Positions 38,425 to 48,944 of a DNA stretch of 64,000 bases are shown here, piece after piece (the first letter of the stretch is position 1; every line of letters starts with the position of its first letter). The notes beneath the pieces were generated by a model that saw nothing but the letters and a program-made list of their open reading frames with translations, searched no databases and had not been told where the DNA came from. The stretch comes from Anaspis maculata (Eukaryota; Arthropoda; Insecta; Coleoptera; Scraptiidae): positions 55,469,787 to 55,533,786 of the forward strand of contig OX421962.1 of the NCBI GenBank assembly GCA_949128115.1, in the 5' to 3' direction. A program made the position numbers and the translations under genes.

Positions 38425-39035
38425 AAATAGGCAGATTGGCTTTCATAATTCCGCCGCCATCTTGGCTGCCATATCAGTGCCGGATTTGGGAATGTGGAGG
38501 CCCTGGGGCGACAGTAGTTTGTGGAGGCCTCAAATTAAGCCTTACGATTTTTTTATGAATAATACGCGGAAAAATAGAATAAATAAGGTGTTTTTGGATT
38601 TGTGGAGGCCCTAAATTTGTGGTAACATTTGGGGACTCCGGGGCGGTCGCCCCTGTCGCCCGTGCTTAAATCCGGCACTGTGTCATATTGAAATCTCTTA
38701 TTAGTGAAACGATTGTCATGAAACTTGAAACCTATCCTTGTTTAGTACGATCATTCTAATTCCCAAGCCGAATTTCATGATTCTGCCGCCATCTTGCTGT
38801 CATATTGAAATTTCTTATTAGTGTTACGATTTTCATGAAACTTGGAACTTACCTTTGTCTCGTATGATCATTTTTATTTTCAAGCCAAATTTCATGATTC
38901 CGCCATAACTATTGAAGTCTCTTATAAGTGAAAGGATTTCCATGAAACTTGGAACTCTCCCTTGTCTAGTACGATCATTCTGATTTTCAAGCCGAACTTT
39001 ATGATTATGCCGAAATTTTGGCCTCCATATTGAAA
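38425..39035. repeat. Tandem repeat, 107-118-bp unit
   Basis: Units start near 38683, 38800, 38907 and 39025. Each has CATATTGAAATTTCTTATTAG, CATGAAACTTGGAACT, CGATCATT and a CCGCCAT block. A piece before 38475 belongs to the same array, which was split by the hAT-like element. Confidence 0.8.
38475..38680. mobile_element. hAT-like MITE, 206 bp
   Basis: Ends CAGTGCCGGATTT and AAATCCGGCACTG. The 8-bp flanks TGCCATAT and TGTCATAT differ at one base. The ends match those of 14797-15414, so the two are related. It sits inside the 107-118-bp tandem repeat. Confidence 0.87.
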
Positions 39036-39179
39036 TTTTTTGCCCAAATAACGGTAAAACCCTAATTACTTAACATCTTGCGTTCACTAATCCTTCAAAA
39101 AGGAAGTGCTCTACTGAGCCTCATGCCCATGAGGCATATTAGCTTGTTTATGAATTGGACATAGTTCTTGAAAACAGGT

Positions 39180-40500
39180 TAATTTTATTAGGTGATTCTA
39201 ATGTTCCTCAGTTTTTAGATGGATCACGGGGACAGCAGGACGGCTTTGTTAAATGGTCCAGAATGGTCTGGTGAATTTTCACAATCTCCATCAATTTAAC
39301 ACTATTGGGAACTCTACTGGTAGAATGATGGATTTGATATTTTCCAACATTCCAATCGTGTTGGTGGAAAGAGCTGATTCTTTGGTGGTTGAGGATGCGC
39401 ATCATTCTTCTTTGAGCTTCCGAATTGAATGCAAGGTTGCCAAACATGTTCGATTCAACACCAACAAAAATGCGCGTCAATACATATAATTTCAAAAGAA
39501 CCAACTTCGTTGAGTTATAAGATTTGTTTCTCATCCATACTGACTGGTCTACTTTATATGACATTCCGAATGTCGATGAAGCTGTACCTAAGTAAGTTTT
39601 ATGAAATCTTACATTCCGCTTTCGACAGGTGTGTGCCTTTAAAACCACACAATCCTCATCGAAGTATAGTAATTCCATTGTTCTTAGGTAGGATAATTCC
39701 TCTGATAAACAAAAAAAAGTCTTCACAAAAAACTTGAGAAACACCATTCTCTATTTATCTTGCTATCAACATTATACTAGAATCAGAACTGAGCTAAAAA
39801 AAAGCAATCAATAACGTATGGTCCGAAAGTTTTGGGAAATTGTTCAAGGCTAATAACTTTTTCTGAATAGCCTTTATTTTTGAACCTGATATTGCAAAAA
39901 TTGACATCATATATAACAATAACAAATTCATATTCAACATATTGAAAATGGACCATTCTCTTCGATGGATCTCAATTTTCTTCTGCCATGTTCCATAATT
40001 TTTTGTATCAATTTCTCAAATGCGAAATTCTCTAATGTTATTGAAAAATGTGACGCCGTAATTGGTCTTCATTTGCAGCTTTCCATCCCTTGTCGTATAC
40101 TATCCTGCTCAATACTTACCAAAAATCTTATATTGGTCGAGCTTGCGGTACATTGGGAGGCAGGAGCTCTAAGAAATTAATCCTGCTGTTGTCCAGAGAA
40201 TGATCGAACCTCGGATCGAACATGGCAGAAGAAAACTGAGAGCCATCAAAGATAATGGCCCATCTTCAATATGTTAAATATAAATTTGAAATTTTTAAAG
40301 ATGAGGCCATTTTTTGCAATATTAAGTTACAAAATTAAAACTATCCAAAAAAAGCTATTAGCTTTTGAGAAAATTCCCAAAACTTTCGGACTATACGTTA
40401 CCAGTTACATTTCATATAAATCTGATATCGGGCGAAAGCTCCACAAAGAACCAAAGAAGTTTTGGGAGTTTAGCGCAAGGATCGAGTTATGTTTTGACGT
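39180..40500 (+). pseudogene. LINE endonuclease-region fragment, interrupted
   Basis: Plus-strand blocks typical of an APE-type LINE endonuclease and its linker appear in order: GDSNVPQF near 39191, TGRMMDLIFSNI and DAHHSSLSF at about 39300-39420, DWSTLYDIPNVDEAV near 39540, and FDRCVPLKPHNP near 39625. After a 585-bp insertion (39814-40398) the linker resumes with KEPKKFWEF near 40450. Stops and frameshifts break it, and the reverse transcriptase is missing. The minus-strand open frame of 179 codons over it is a shadow. Confidence 0.75.
39814..40398. mobile_element. Fold-back element inside the LINE fragment
   Basis: Ends ACGTATGGTCCGAAAGTTTT and near-complement, each next to TA (39812-39813 and 40399-40400). 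A Tc1/mariner-type target. LINE homology continues on both sides, which confirms the boundaries. Non-coding. Confidence 0.83.
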
Positions 40501-42777
40501 TTGTTAGGGAATTTCATTGGGGCACATAACAGGTGTACGGCATTGTTATAAGTTAGAATAGAATGATCAGAAATCACAATCTCGATCTCGTAAACGCCGA
40601 ACAAAACAGTGTGTGAATAACAAAACACGTAAAAATGACGGTATTTACTATTTAGTGAGGTTAGTCCGGTTGACGTTGACTCCGACATGGACGAAACTTG
40701 ACAGATGACAATGATACTATTGACAGTTTTGCCATAAACTCCCTCTACATGCAATCACCCTATTGTGCCAGGACCTTATGCAAAAAGTAAGCAAGTATAG
40801 GTGTATGTAGGCACTAATGGATTAAATGAATCAAAACCTAAAGAGGGAGTTGAAGGTTGAAGTAAGGTTAGCTCCTGTGCTCCTCAAGGATAAAAATACC
40901 AATTTATTTCCTGCCATTAAGAAATTAAATTCTTTTTGTTAGTCCTTTTTTCGGGCAGGAATGATTTCAGGTACTTCACTGTCGCCGACTACTTATACCT
41001 TCAGGCTTCAGGGAATGAAATAGTGTCTGCTGCCATTGCATATACTTAATGGCATTCCAAACGGCACATAAGAGTATTTCTAATTTGGGAGAGTTCGTGT
41101 TTTGTTCCATTGTTTCTGTCGCCATGACGGGCTTGGCCAATCAGCGTCTGCGAAACGCTGTATTGTTATTGTGATGAAAAGGACCCTCGCATTGTGTGTC
41201 TTCCCCTTTTGTGAGCCAGATTATTCTGTCGCCTTTTTTATGTCATTTTAATGGAGCTGCAGGGGTGCATAAGCCAACGCAGAACTGATTGGAGTATGTT
41301 TTGTTAAAACATGGCCTCAGGGGAGACTCGACTTTTTCGCGCCCTCCAGAATTAACATGCTATATACCTAGGTACCTATACTACGCTACGTACTGACGAC
41401 ACAATCAATATCTAAATCTGAGTACCACTCTCAATCGATACTTTCGTAGGTGGATACAATATTACAGGGTGAAGTCACTATATACGCTCCCAACATTTGA
41501 ATATATGTAAACATTCATGCCAATCGGCACATACTCATTTGCCCTGCTCTGCAAACTCCATGCATGCCTCTAGATCTGGCAAATCCAACCCCAGTAGCAC
41601 AGGCATGCGCGACTTATTGGAGTCAAACAATTTAGTTTACTGTTCGCTATACCTTTATTTACACCATTTTATTCTTATCTATAGGTACATTTTACATTTA
41701 TTTTATTTTATCCACATAATTATTATACATCTTGGTTGGACACGAATAAATGAATTCCATTTCAAAATAAGCATATGGTTACGTTATGTCCTGACGCTTA
41801 ACGTTGCTGTTGCTTTTACTGTTTATACATCAATCGATACGTAACAACGTATCTATCTTACGTATACACGTATGAGATACGTTTCATGCCTTGCTTTAAC
41901 TCTCTATTACCCCCCTCCCCCTTCCTACGCTGTCTACGTTTTCCCTACGTTGTGTGATTCTTAATCTAGATGAGAACGTGGATTTGGGGATGGTGCTGAA
42001 AGTTCCTAATGAAACACGAATGAGGGCAAGCAAAATGAAGTTTTTATTTGAATCGTTAGCAAAGTTTTTTATGAATCATACAAATGAAAAGTCCACATGT
42101 TTCTTTTCGTAAAACACCTCACAACAATAAACTGACAGAGTGACAAAATGACATGACATGGACCAAAGCAGCAAAACACACAAATGAAACAAGAAACTCA
42201 TTTCAAATCATTTAGACAATGCAGGAATTTACAACAACAGAATAAACACATAATATTTTAGATCAACAAAGCACAACAAGAAATTATTATAAAACGAGTC
42301 AAACTGTCAGTAAACGCAAAAGAATAGTGACGTATTCGCTGACAGGCACACATGGGAAGAACACGCAAAGAAACTCCTGCGTATTGTCTGATTGAGTGCT
42401 GAAAAATCCCTTCCCAAATGATCTAATGAAAATTGAGTGTGAATGAGCTATGGTGAAATGACAGAGAAGTCACTCTAGTAATGCATTCATCAAGCCAGTG
42501 TAAATTGGTACTCAAACGTCTCTCAAATGTTCGCTTTGTTCGCCAATTGTTTATGTAACAACAAAAAGAAACTCGCTCGCTTACGCTTTGGTGAGAACTT
42601 CAGGCTCAGCGCTCAGGACTCAATTGAAAAGACCTAAACCCAATAGCTTGGTGTCCCCCTAGAAATGAGACCGATCTATTACTAACCTCAAAGCTGCTCT
42701 TCCAATTCTCGACCCTCCTCAATCCCCCGAATAGAAAACAGAAAAAAAACAGAAAAAAAAACAAAACAGAAAACAAC
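40501..42777. other. No gene seen; one isolated element end
   Basis: About 2.3 kb. A single TACAGGGTGAAG end occurs at 41463 without a partner. A TAGGTACCTA-type word lies near 41367. The 115-codon open frame at 41497-41844 has no motif. Confidence 0.5.
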
Positions 42778-42804
42778 CAAAAGTAGCAAACATTCGAACA
42801 ATTC
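42778..42804. repeat. 27-bp target-site duplication, left copy
   Basis: CAAAAGTAGCAAACATTCGA plus seven further bases, repeated exactly at 46380-46406. It abuts the 3' side of the truncated LINE. Confidence 0.92.
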
Positions 42805-43123
42805 TGAATCTTTCTTTTTTTTTGAGCTTTTGTGAGCTCAATTCAATTCAATTTATTGTTCTTTGAGAAAATACATTCTTATAACAAGGGAGTTGAAAAG
42901 GAACACAACGTGAGTAATATATATTTCAAGATAACATAGAAAAATATGAGAAAATAATTTTTATTTATTTTTTATTTTTAAATTATTTTAGATTTGACAC
43001 TCTCAGGCGTCACTGTGCTATTCCTATAATTAAGTCCCTGAACCCAGAAAGAAAAAACCGAATAACCCTTTTTTTGGAAAAGAAAATGAAACAGAAAGAA
43101 AACATTGTTTAGCCGACGATGCA

Positions 43124-43804
43124 TTATTCGTTCAAGGCAAACGACCGCAGCGCCAACATCGATATGATGTATTTATATGTGATTTTCACCTCAGATTCCG
43201 TTATCTTGTTAACGAGTCCTGCAAAGTTATCCAGGTTCGCCAGTTGTCTAAAAAGTCGCGGTCTGATGCACTGGTAGAAGGGACATTGAAAAAGCAGGTG
43301 AGAGAGGTTTTCAGGAGATTGAAGATTGCAGATTGTGCAGTTGGTTTTGGCATCAATTACGTGAGAAGAGCCCTTGTGATAAAATCTAAGAGTTGCGCTT
43401 GTTCCAGACAGTTTAAGTTGAGAGATTACTCTGATCATTGCGATTGGAAGTTTCATGAGGAGATAACCTGCAGGGGTGGTGGTCACTGTGAAGTATCTAT
43501 AAAATTGCGTAAATTCGGAAGTACTTAGCCTGTTTAGGTCACTTTCAAACAGTTTTTCTTTATATTTGAGAAGGATTTCACTAAGGCGAGAGCTTACAGT
43601 ATCAATATTCTCCAAACGGCATAACTCAGAAAACCCCAATTCAGCGAGAATGTTTTTGATTTGCGTAAACCAGTTGAACTCGGCTCTGTTACCCGGAAAT
43701 GATTCGTCTAGTTTGATTAATCGCAGGAGGCACTTTTTCGTGTAACGAGATTGCGGTAGGAGAAAAACTTTTTGTGAATATTCAAGACAATGTTTTAAAA
43801 CCAA
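43124..43804 (-). pseudogene. LINE ORF2 C-terminal part
   Basis: 226 codons aligned with the C-terminal fifth of the intact LINE ORF2. It carries the zinc finger CTICNLQSPENLSHLLFQC (C-x2-C-x9-H-x4-C), the same spacing as in the intact copy, and ends LRSFALNE where the intact copy ends LRSFVLNE. The short piece 43795-44189 continues upstream in other frames, so the protein is broken. Confidence 0.85.
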
Positions 43805-44107
43805 GTAAGATAACTAGATAATTTGGAGTATTTTTTGGCAATAACAAAAGGCGTTTGTAAAAGCTCAACTGAATTTTCACCAAAATGTCGGGATAACGCA
43901 ACCCCCCAAACCGGAATGCAGTGTATAACAGAATTTATGATGATTGAGTTGTACAGAGTCAGGCGAGATTCCCAAGAGTCCATCTTTGACTTAGACATTA
44001 AGCTCATACCGCTCCGATAGTGATGTTAGACCTCTGGACAGTTTTTGCTGTATGTTGTAGGAAAAAAGAGGATGATGTGAACAATACACCCAAGTAGCAA
44101 TAATTAT

Positions 44108-44461
44108 TCACCACCTCAAGAGTTTTCTTGTCGTAGATAAATTCCCCCCCCCCCCGGAGGACCCACCAAAGTTCCCTCTTCTGAAACACATGATCTTAGT
44201 CTTCATAACATTTACCCTTAGCTTGTTCTCATCTAAATACTTTGACAAGATACCCAGCTTTCTATTCAAATCATTCCTGGAATCCCCGAGTATGACCAAA
44301 TCATCAGCAAAAAGCAGCAGCAGTAAGTCATCAACCCCATTTATATCAATTCCGACAGCTCCCCTAGATCTTAAGTATTGCTCAATTTCGGCTAAGAACA
44401 ATGAAAACAACAGTGGACTTAGAGATTCGCCCTGCAGTACCCCCTCTGTGACATTTGACAT
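44108..44461 (-). pseudogene. LINE reverse transcriptase, motifs B to D
   Basis: Contains GVLQGESLSPLLFSLFLAEI (motif B), LLFADDLVILG (catalytic motif C) and LRVNVMKTKIMCF (motif D). It corresponds to residues about 626-716 of the intact ORF2. A poly-C run near 44147-44158 follows this part and probably marks a frame change. Confidence 0.87.
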
Positions 44462-44590
44462 TGAATTCTTGTGTGTAGGTACTTGCCGATTTTACCTGAA
44501 CAGATGACGCATCATACAAGTTTTTGACTAATCTGATAATCTTTGCTGCATGTTTTTGACTAATGCTGCATAAACTCTACGTTTTTTCAG

Positions 44591-45187
44591 TCAGATATTT
44601 ATTTGAATAGCTGAGGTGAGTGTGAAAACGTTGTCAATGCAACCGCGACCCTTACGGAAACCGCACTGAGACTCTGGAATAATTTCACTCTCCTCAGACC
44701 ACGAAGTCAAACGTTCAAGCAAGATTTGTGTAAAAACTTTTAACAAACAATTCACAAGCGCAATTCCTCTGTAATTTTTGGGGTCATCAGGTGAGCCCTT
44801 CTTGAAGAGCATAACCAAAACAACCTTAGACCATCCAGATGGACATATTCCAGATTCAAAAACCCTATTGCATAAGCTTGTGATGTATAGTAACCAATTC
44901 TGAGGAAGGTACTTGAGAAATTCATACGTAATTCCATCTCCACCCGCAGCCTTTCCTCCTCTTTTACACTTCCTAAGGCTGCTTGTGAGCTCCTCTAGGG
45001 TGATCGGTGAGTCCAAGAAAGGATGTCTAACATCAATGAAAGTTGTATTATCTATTAGTCGCGGCGGAAAAATCTCTCCATAAAAATCATCCCAAGCTTG
45101 AACTGGAAGCGAGTGGAGAGAGGCTTGACCGCGAAACTTTTTTATTAATCGCCAAAATTCCACGAGGTTTTTAGATTTGCTCAACAT
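44591..45187 (-). pseudogene. LINE reverse transcriptase, N-terminal motifs
   Basis: Contains GDGITYEFLKYLPQNWLL, NYRGIALVNCLLKVFTQILL and CGFRKGRGCIDNVF, the motifs upstream of motif A. A stop follows at 44591. Between here and 44461 there are about 130 nt where the intact copy has about 200. The missing part covers motif A with its catalytic Asp. TTAGTCAAAAAC occurs twice in the gap (about 44519 and 44555), so a microhomology deletion is likely. Confidence 0.87.
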
Positions 45188-45227
45188 GTCTACTACCTGC
45201 CGTTCGTGCGCTTTTTTTTATATCTTA

Positions 45228-46379
45228 TTAACGTTTATAATTCTGCTTAGCTCTTAAATACTCTTCCCTGAAATGAGGTGTGAACTCATTCTTTTTACAG
45301 GCGGCCAGTGTGTTTTTAACATTGTTTTTTTGTGCGGCACACTCTGAGTCGTACCAAAGTTTGTTAGTGTTTATTTTGCGTTTTCTTCCTATTGTTTTTG
45401 TCATGTCTAGCGATTCCGCCGTATCAGCAATAACCGACAACAAGTTTTTGTACATTCTCTCCGGCTCATCAATACAAGAAACCTTATCTGAATAATGCAT
45501 ACGAAGTAAGTAGTTTTCGGATGAATGCTCCTTCCACATTAATGTTTTGTTCAAAATATAAGAATCAATCGCAGTGTCACGGGGATCATCAACGTCATTG
45601 GGTATATGGCGCGATGTGACGGAGAAAAAGTGTCTACCCTGACCGGGACTCGAACCCGGGTCTTCCATTTGCCGGATGGATACTCTGACCACTAAGCTAT
45701 CGAGGGAGACAACAGTTCCTCCGTCACATGCCCACATGAGAGCCGCCACAGGTACGGTGAGGGAGATACACGTAGGGAAGTGATCAGATAAAACCGGACA
45801 TTGCAGGACCTCAAAATCACCAATCAACGGCAAATGCGCGCTTGTACAAAACATCACATCGACAACGCTACTACCGTTTGGCCTGACACATGTGAATTTG
45901 CCTGGATAGTCATTCGGTGTTCTTCTATTCAAGAGTATAAAAGAATTCAAGTCCATCAATTTAAGCAAGTGACGCCCTCTGGTGTTCAGCGTGGTATCGT
46001 AACTTGATCTTGCCTCATACAAAATAGTATCCATCGTTGATTCGACCAAAACTTCACCCTGCTGACCCACTCTGCAGTTCAAATCACCCCCCAGGACAAA
46101 CATCGCATCAACAAACCTCTCAAATAGTTCAGTGATCGTTAATTGTAAGATCTCAAGAAAATGTTGAATTTCAAGTGACGGCCTGATGTAAATAAATATT
46201 ACTACAACTTCAACTGTTTTGAGCTTGACCTTAAAAATGATCCACCAATTAGTAATAACTGAAACTGTAACAACCATATACCTACTATTGTACAGAACCA
46301 ACAGACCACCACTAGCCTTTCCCCTGTCTTTTTCTCTTAAAGCTGGTGAACATAAAACTTTACAGTTAGGAAGAGATAG
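45228..46379 (-). pseudogene. LINE endonuclease domain, interrupted in frame
   Basis: An open frame covering most of an APE-type endonuclease: GDLNCRVG, GKFTCVRPNG, VVDVMFC and the catalytic SDHFPTC. The first residues, aligned to residue about 17 of the intact copy, lie directly at the target duplication, so the start is truncated. After SDHF the frame reads through a tRNA-like insertion (about 45612-45732) without a stop, then continues into the linker TLMWKEHSSENYLLRMHYSD. A stop at 45228 ends it. Confidence 0.85.
45612..45732 (-). mobile_element. tRNA-like cassette with terminal inverted repeats
   Basis: ATGTGACGGAG (45614-45624) and its exact complement (45719-45729) enclose a tRNA-like sequence at 45635-45707, minus strand. 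That sequence has TAGCTTAGTGG (box A-like), GGTTCGAGTCC (box B), a good T stem (CCGGG/CCCGG) and an anticodon stem TCCAT/ATGGA with loop CCGGCAA. The acceptor stem is poor and position 33 is C instead of T, so it is not a working tRNA. A T run lies just downstream. It interrupts the LINE endonuclease-RT linker. Confidence 0.75.
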
Positions 46380-46406
46380 CAAAAGTAGCAAACATTCGAA
46401 CAATTC
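46380..46406. repeat. 27-bp target-site duplication, right copy
   Basis: Identical to 42778-42804; it directly abuts the truncated 5' end of the LINE. Confidence 0.92.
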
Positions 46407-46835
46407 CTGAGCAGCCAGGGAGTGTTGGCCCGTACACGGCTTTCAAGGACATATCGGACATGATAAAAATAAATGTTGAAAGCTAGCTCACACACACATG
46501 TTCAGATTCAATCAGGATCTTTCATATTTCGCTTTGCCGCTTGCAGGGCTTGTAGTACCTACCAACAAACACTGTCATGACGACGCACACTCCTGGGTGG
46601 GTGAATGAATGAATGCATAAGGTATTTTGTATTGTAACCCAACGAGAAAACATCTTTAACTAATTAAAAGAATTGAATGTGTTCTGAATCCGGACCTAGC
46701 GAGAATTCCAGACAGCGCGGCGCTATACCTACGTTGTAGCTACCTACCCGACTGGTAAGTATCTTCTCCCAGAAACCAACTAAACAAATCGTAGGTACTA
46801 ATAATGTTTTTCCCGTTCTCTGTGCGGTTTGATTT
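46407..46835. other. No gene seen
   Basis: About 430 bp with no recognisable feature. Confidence 0.55.
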
Positions 46836-46839
46836 CAAC

Positions 46840-47170
46840 TAGGGCGAAAATCCCAAATCCTATGTTTTCCTTGTTTACGTCGCTATTCGCGATGGCGCCC
46901 GCCGCGACCAGGAAAACCTACTTGAAATTCGCAAAAATGGAACATGCTACATTGACCGGGCCACAAATTTACGTGCCAAGGCAAGCAACACCTTGAGGAA
47001 TAAAATCAGCAGGGAAATCAAAATAAAACTCACCTGTATTCACGACTTTCCGGCCCGGAACTTGGAACACCGCTGCGTGCTGCGAAAATTACCTCGTTCC
47101 CTTTCTCTACCCCGACCGTCTCTCCACTGACTACTCTCGATTTATGGCCGTCTACTTAGGCAACCAACAA
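46840..47170 (-). promoter_or_regulatory. Candidate first exon and promoter
   Basis: The GC content rises here and the sequence is free of the repeats that fill the surroundings. On the minus strand, a full-consensus splice donor CAG|GTGAGT occurs, with the GT at about 47036-47037. The exon-like stretch upstream of it (about 47170 down to 47038) has no ATG, so it would be 5' untranslated. Any gene would continue leftwards through the LINE as an intron. No coding exon was recognised, so this stays a hint. Confidence 0.3.
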
Positions 47171-47890
47171 TTCTTTTCTCGCGCGAATTAAAGTGATTTT
47201 TTTTTAATACTAGTCGCAAAAGTGCGATCCCTTACAAATCTGATCTACACATAATTTTTGTTCTTTTCAACTAAAGTCAAATGAGCTGCATCAATCAATA
47301 CGACTTGTCGACTTGTCACCGATAAGTGTGTCTGGGATTTGATTGTTGAAAAGTTAATACATTTATCATGACAATTTTTGTGTTCTCCAAACTTCCGGTT
47401 ATGGTAAAACGAGACGTCGAAGATTGTGTAATTTTTATTACACAAAATATACAATAATGCATACAACTTGGCGGCTTCGCGCTTGGAAATTGGTTTTTTC
47501 AACCTCTTCTTTCATATTATTTATTTATTTTTGTGATAGGTACTGGTGTCGGCATAAAAATATTAGAATGCTCTGGGTGGGCACCGGCACCAGGGTGGGC
47601 ATGGCTCACCCAGCCCCCCCCCCCTCTCTTAGCTCCGTGCCTGCGACTCTCCAGATCATAGAAAAAAAGAATCAAGTCTATTCCGATGATAAGGACTTCA
47701 GAGTACACCTGCGATGCCTCCAGAACGCTCGCAGCTGAATTATTAATTTGTTTTGTAATTTCTATTGGTTTATTGATATGGTTTATTGTGTCATGACTGT
47801 CATGTAGGCGTCAATGGGTCATCATTTTAAGAATAAAATAACAAAAGTAATCCAGGAAGTAAACGAATAATACTCAATAATTTTTATATT
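47171..47890. other. No gene seen
   Basis: About 700 bp; contains a small hairpin around TTGTGTAATTTTTATTACACAA (47424-47445) and a C run near 47614. No gene. Confidence 0.5.
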
Positions 47891-47896
47891 CAACAG

Positions 47897-48071
47897 TAAT
47901 ATCACAAGTGCTTAGATTTTCACGATAATTTTGGTCAGGCGATCGCGAGTGCTGATTGTAGCGATAAATGCCCGACTCCGTAGGAGGAGGGCATTTATCC
48001 AGAGACAATCAGCCCGAGGGAAACGCCTGGCCAAAATTATCTGGGAAAATCTCGAGCACGAGTGATATTTT
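47897..48071. mobile_element. Palindromic MITE-like element
   Basis: AATATCAC...AGATTTTC and GATAATTTTGG at the left are mirrored by CCAAAATTATC...GAAAATCT and GTGATATT at the right, around a centre near 47980 (ATAAATGCCC/GGGCATTTAT). The hairpin is about 175 bp long. Target duplication not clear. Confidence 0.7.
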
Positions 48072-48325
48072 GAAGATTATTACATAAAAGAAGTCCAAAG
48101 TGACAGCTGTCAGATTTTGTTGTTTACATGAATTTTATTCCGTTGCTATTGACAGTGGGATTTAGATAAGTGAATATTATCCTTGTAGGTCTAATAATCA
48201 AGGGCGTTGTATGTAATAATCAGTATTATCTTTTATAGACAGATTAGTATGCTGTGTTCTAGAGCAACTTGCTTAAAAGCAAGCAGCACCGCTCTATTTT
48301 CAATAAAGTTGTTTCCCTCTTTTGC

Positions 48326-48485
48326 AGGCGTTAATGATTGTAAAATTCCTGAGGAAAATTGGATAATCATTTTGAGTACCCGGGGAGGACCGTAATCTGA
48401 TGGCCATCATCGCCATGGAGGACGACTAAGTTTTGTCTGCACGTACATTTTCACGCTCTATGACAGAATGATTTGAAAATAAAGT
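48326..48485 (+). other. Candidate terminal exon with poly(A) signal
   Basis: TTTCCCTCTTTTGCAG ends at about 48328 and resembles a 3' splice site with a pyrimidine tract. It is followed by a frame ending VNDCKIPEENWIIILSTRGG-Pro and a TAA stop at 48395. AATAAAG at about 48479 would be the poly(A) signal. The short coding piece does not match a protein I can name. Upstream exons were not found. Confidence 0.3.
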
Positions 48486-48553
48486 TTTTTGGTCCAACCT
48501 CAATGTACATGATTTTGATTTATAAAAAAAATGGAGTTAACAAAGAAAAAAAG

Positions 48554-48635
48554 TGGCAGCGGTGGGATTCGAACCCACGCCTCCGAAGAGACTGGTGCCT
48601 TAAACCAGCGCCTTAGACCGCTCGGCCACGCTACC
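48554..48635 (-). tRNA. tRNA-Leu (anticodon AAG)
   Basis: 82 nt, intronless. Acceptor GGTAGCG pairs with CGCTGCC (one G-T), the discriminator is A, the anticodon stem CTGGT/ACCAG encloses loop TTAAGGC with anticodon AAG, and the T arm is GTGGG-TTCGAAT-CCCAC. The long variable arm (TCTCTTCGGAGGC region) is the class II form expected for Leu. Box A (TGGCCGAGCGG) and box B (GGTTCGAATCC) are intact. A run of seven T lies two bases after the 3' end and would stop RNA polymerase III. Probably functional. Confidence 0.95.
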
Positions 48636-48944
48636 GCTACGAAAATTCAAAGCCAAACACTCATATAAGCTCCATCATACTGTCTAATAATAAACTACAG
48701 TTTATGATAAATCAAGTGCAGTTCGAAATAATATCAACTGATAATGATATGCAGCACGATCATTCCTTTTCTCTCAAAGCACCTACTACTTTAATTTTCC
48801 ACAACTATTTTCTCTTTCCAGTCACGTTGTCACATCACATAACTGACCTACCGTCCTGCCGATAGGTATAGGTATAGCAATAAGAATAGGAACCTACAGC
48901 GGCGGACAAGTATAGTGGACGACATGGGAAACACCCTGAATATA

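Larger units (their letters stand above)
42805..46379 (-). mobile_element. Dead, 5'-truncated LINE, 3.6 kb
   Basis: A minus-strand LINE bounded by a perfect 27-bp target duplication. The 5' end is lost inside the endonuclease. ORF2 survives in pieces, and the 3' end reads CTTGTTATAAGAATGTATT then AACAATAAATTGAATTG. The intact LINE at 56860-61278 has the same 3' motif, so the two belong to related families likely recognised by the same enzyme, though their proteins differ at roughly half of positions. The copy has lost reverse transcriptase motif A and carries a tRNA-like insertion. Confidence 0.92.

Noticed and set aside
39208..39747. 179-codon open frame on the minus strand
   Set aside because: It lies antisense to clear LINE endonuclease blocks on the plus strand and has no motif of its own.
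45635..45707. Functional tRNA gene
   Set aside because: Acceptor-stem mismatches, C at position 33 and an enclosing inverted repeat argue for a tRNA-derived mobile cassette instead.
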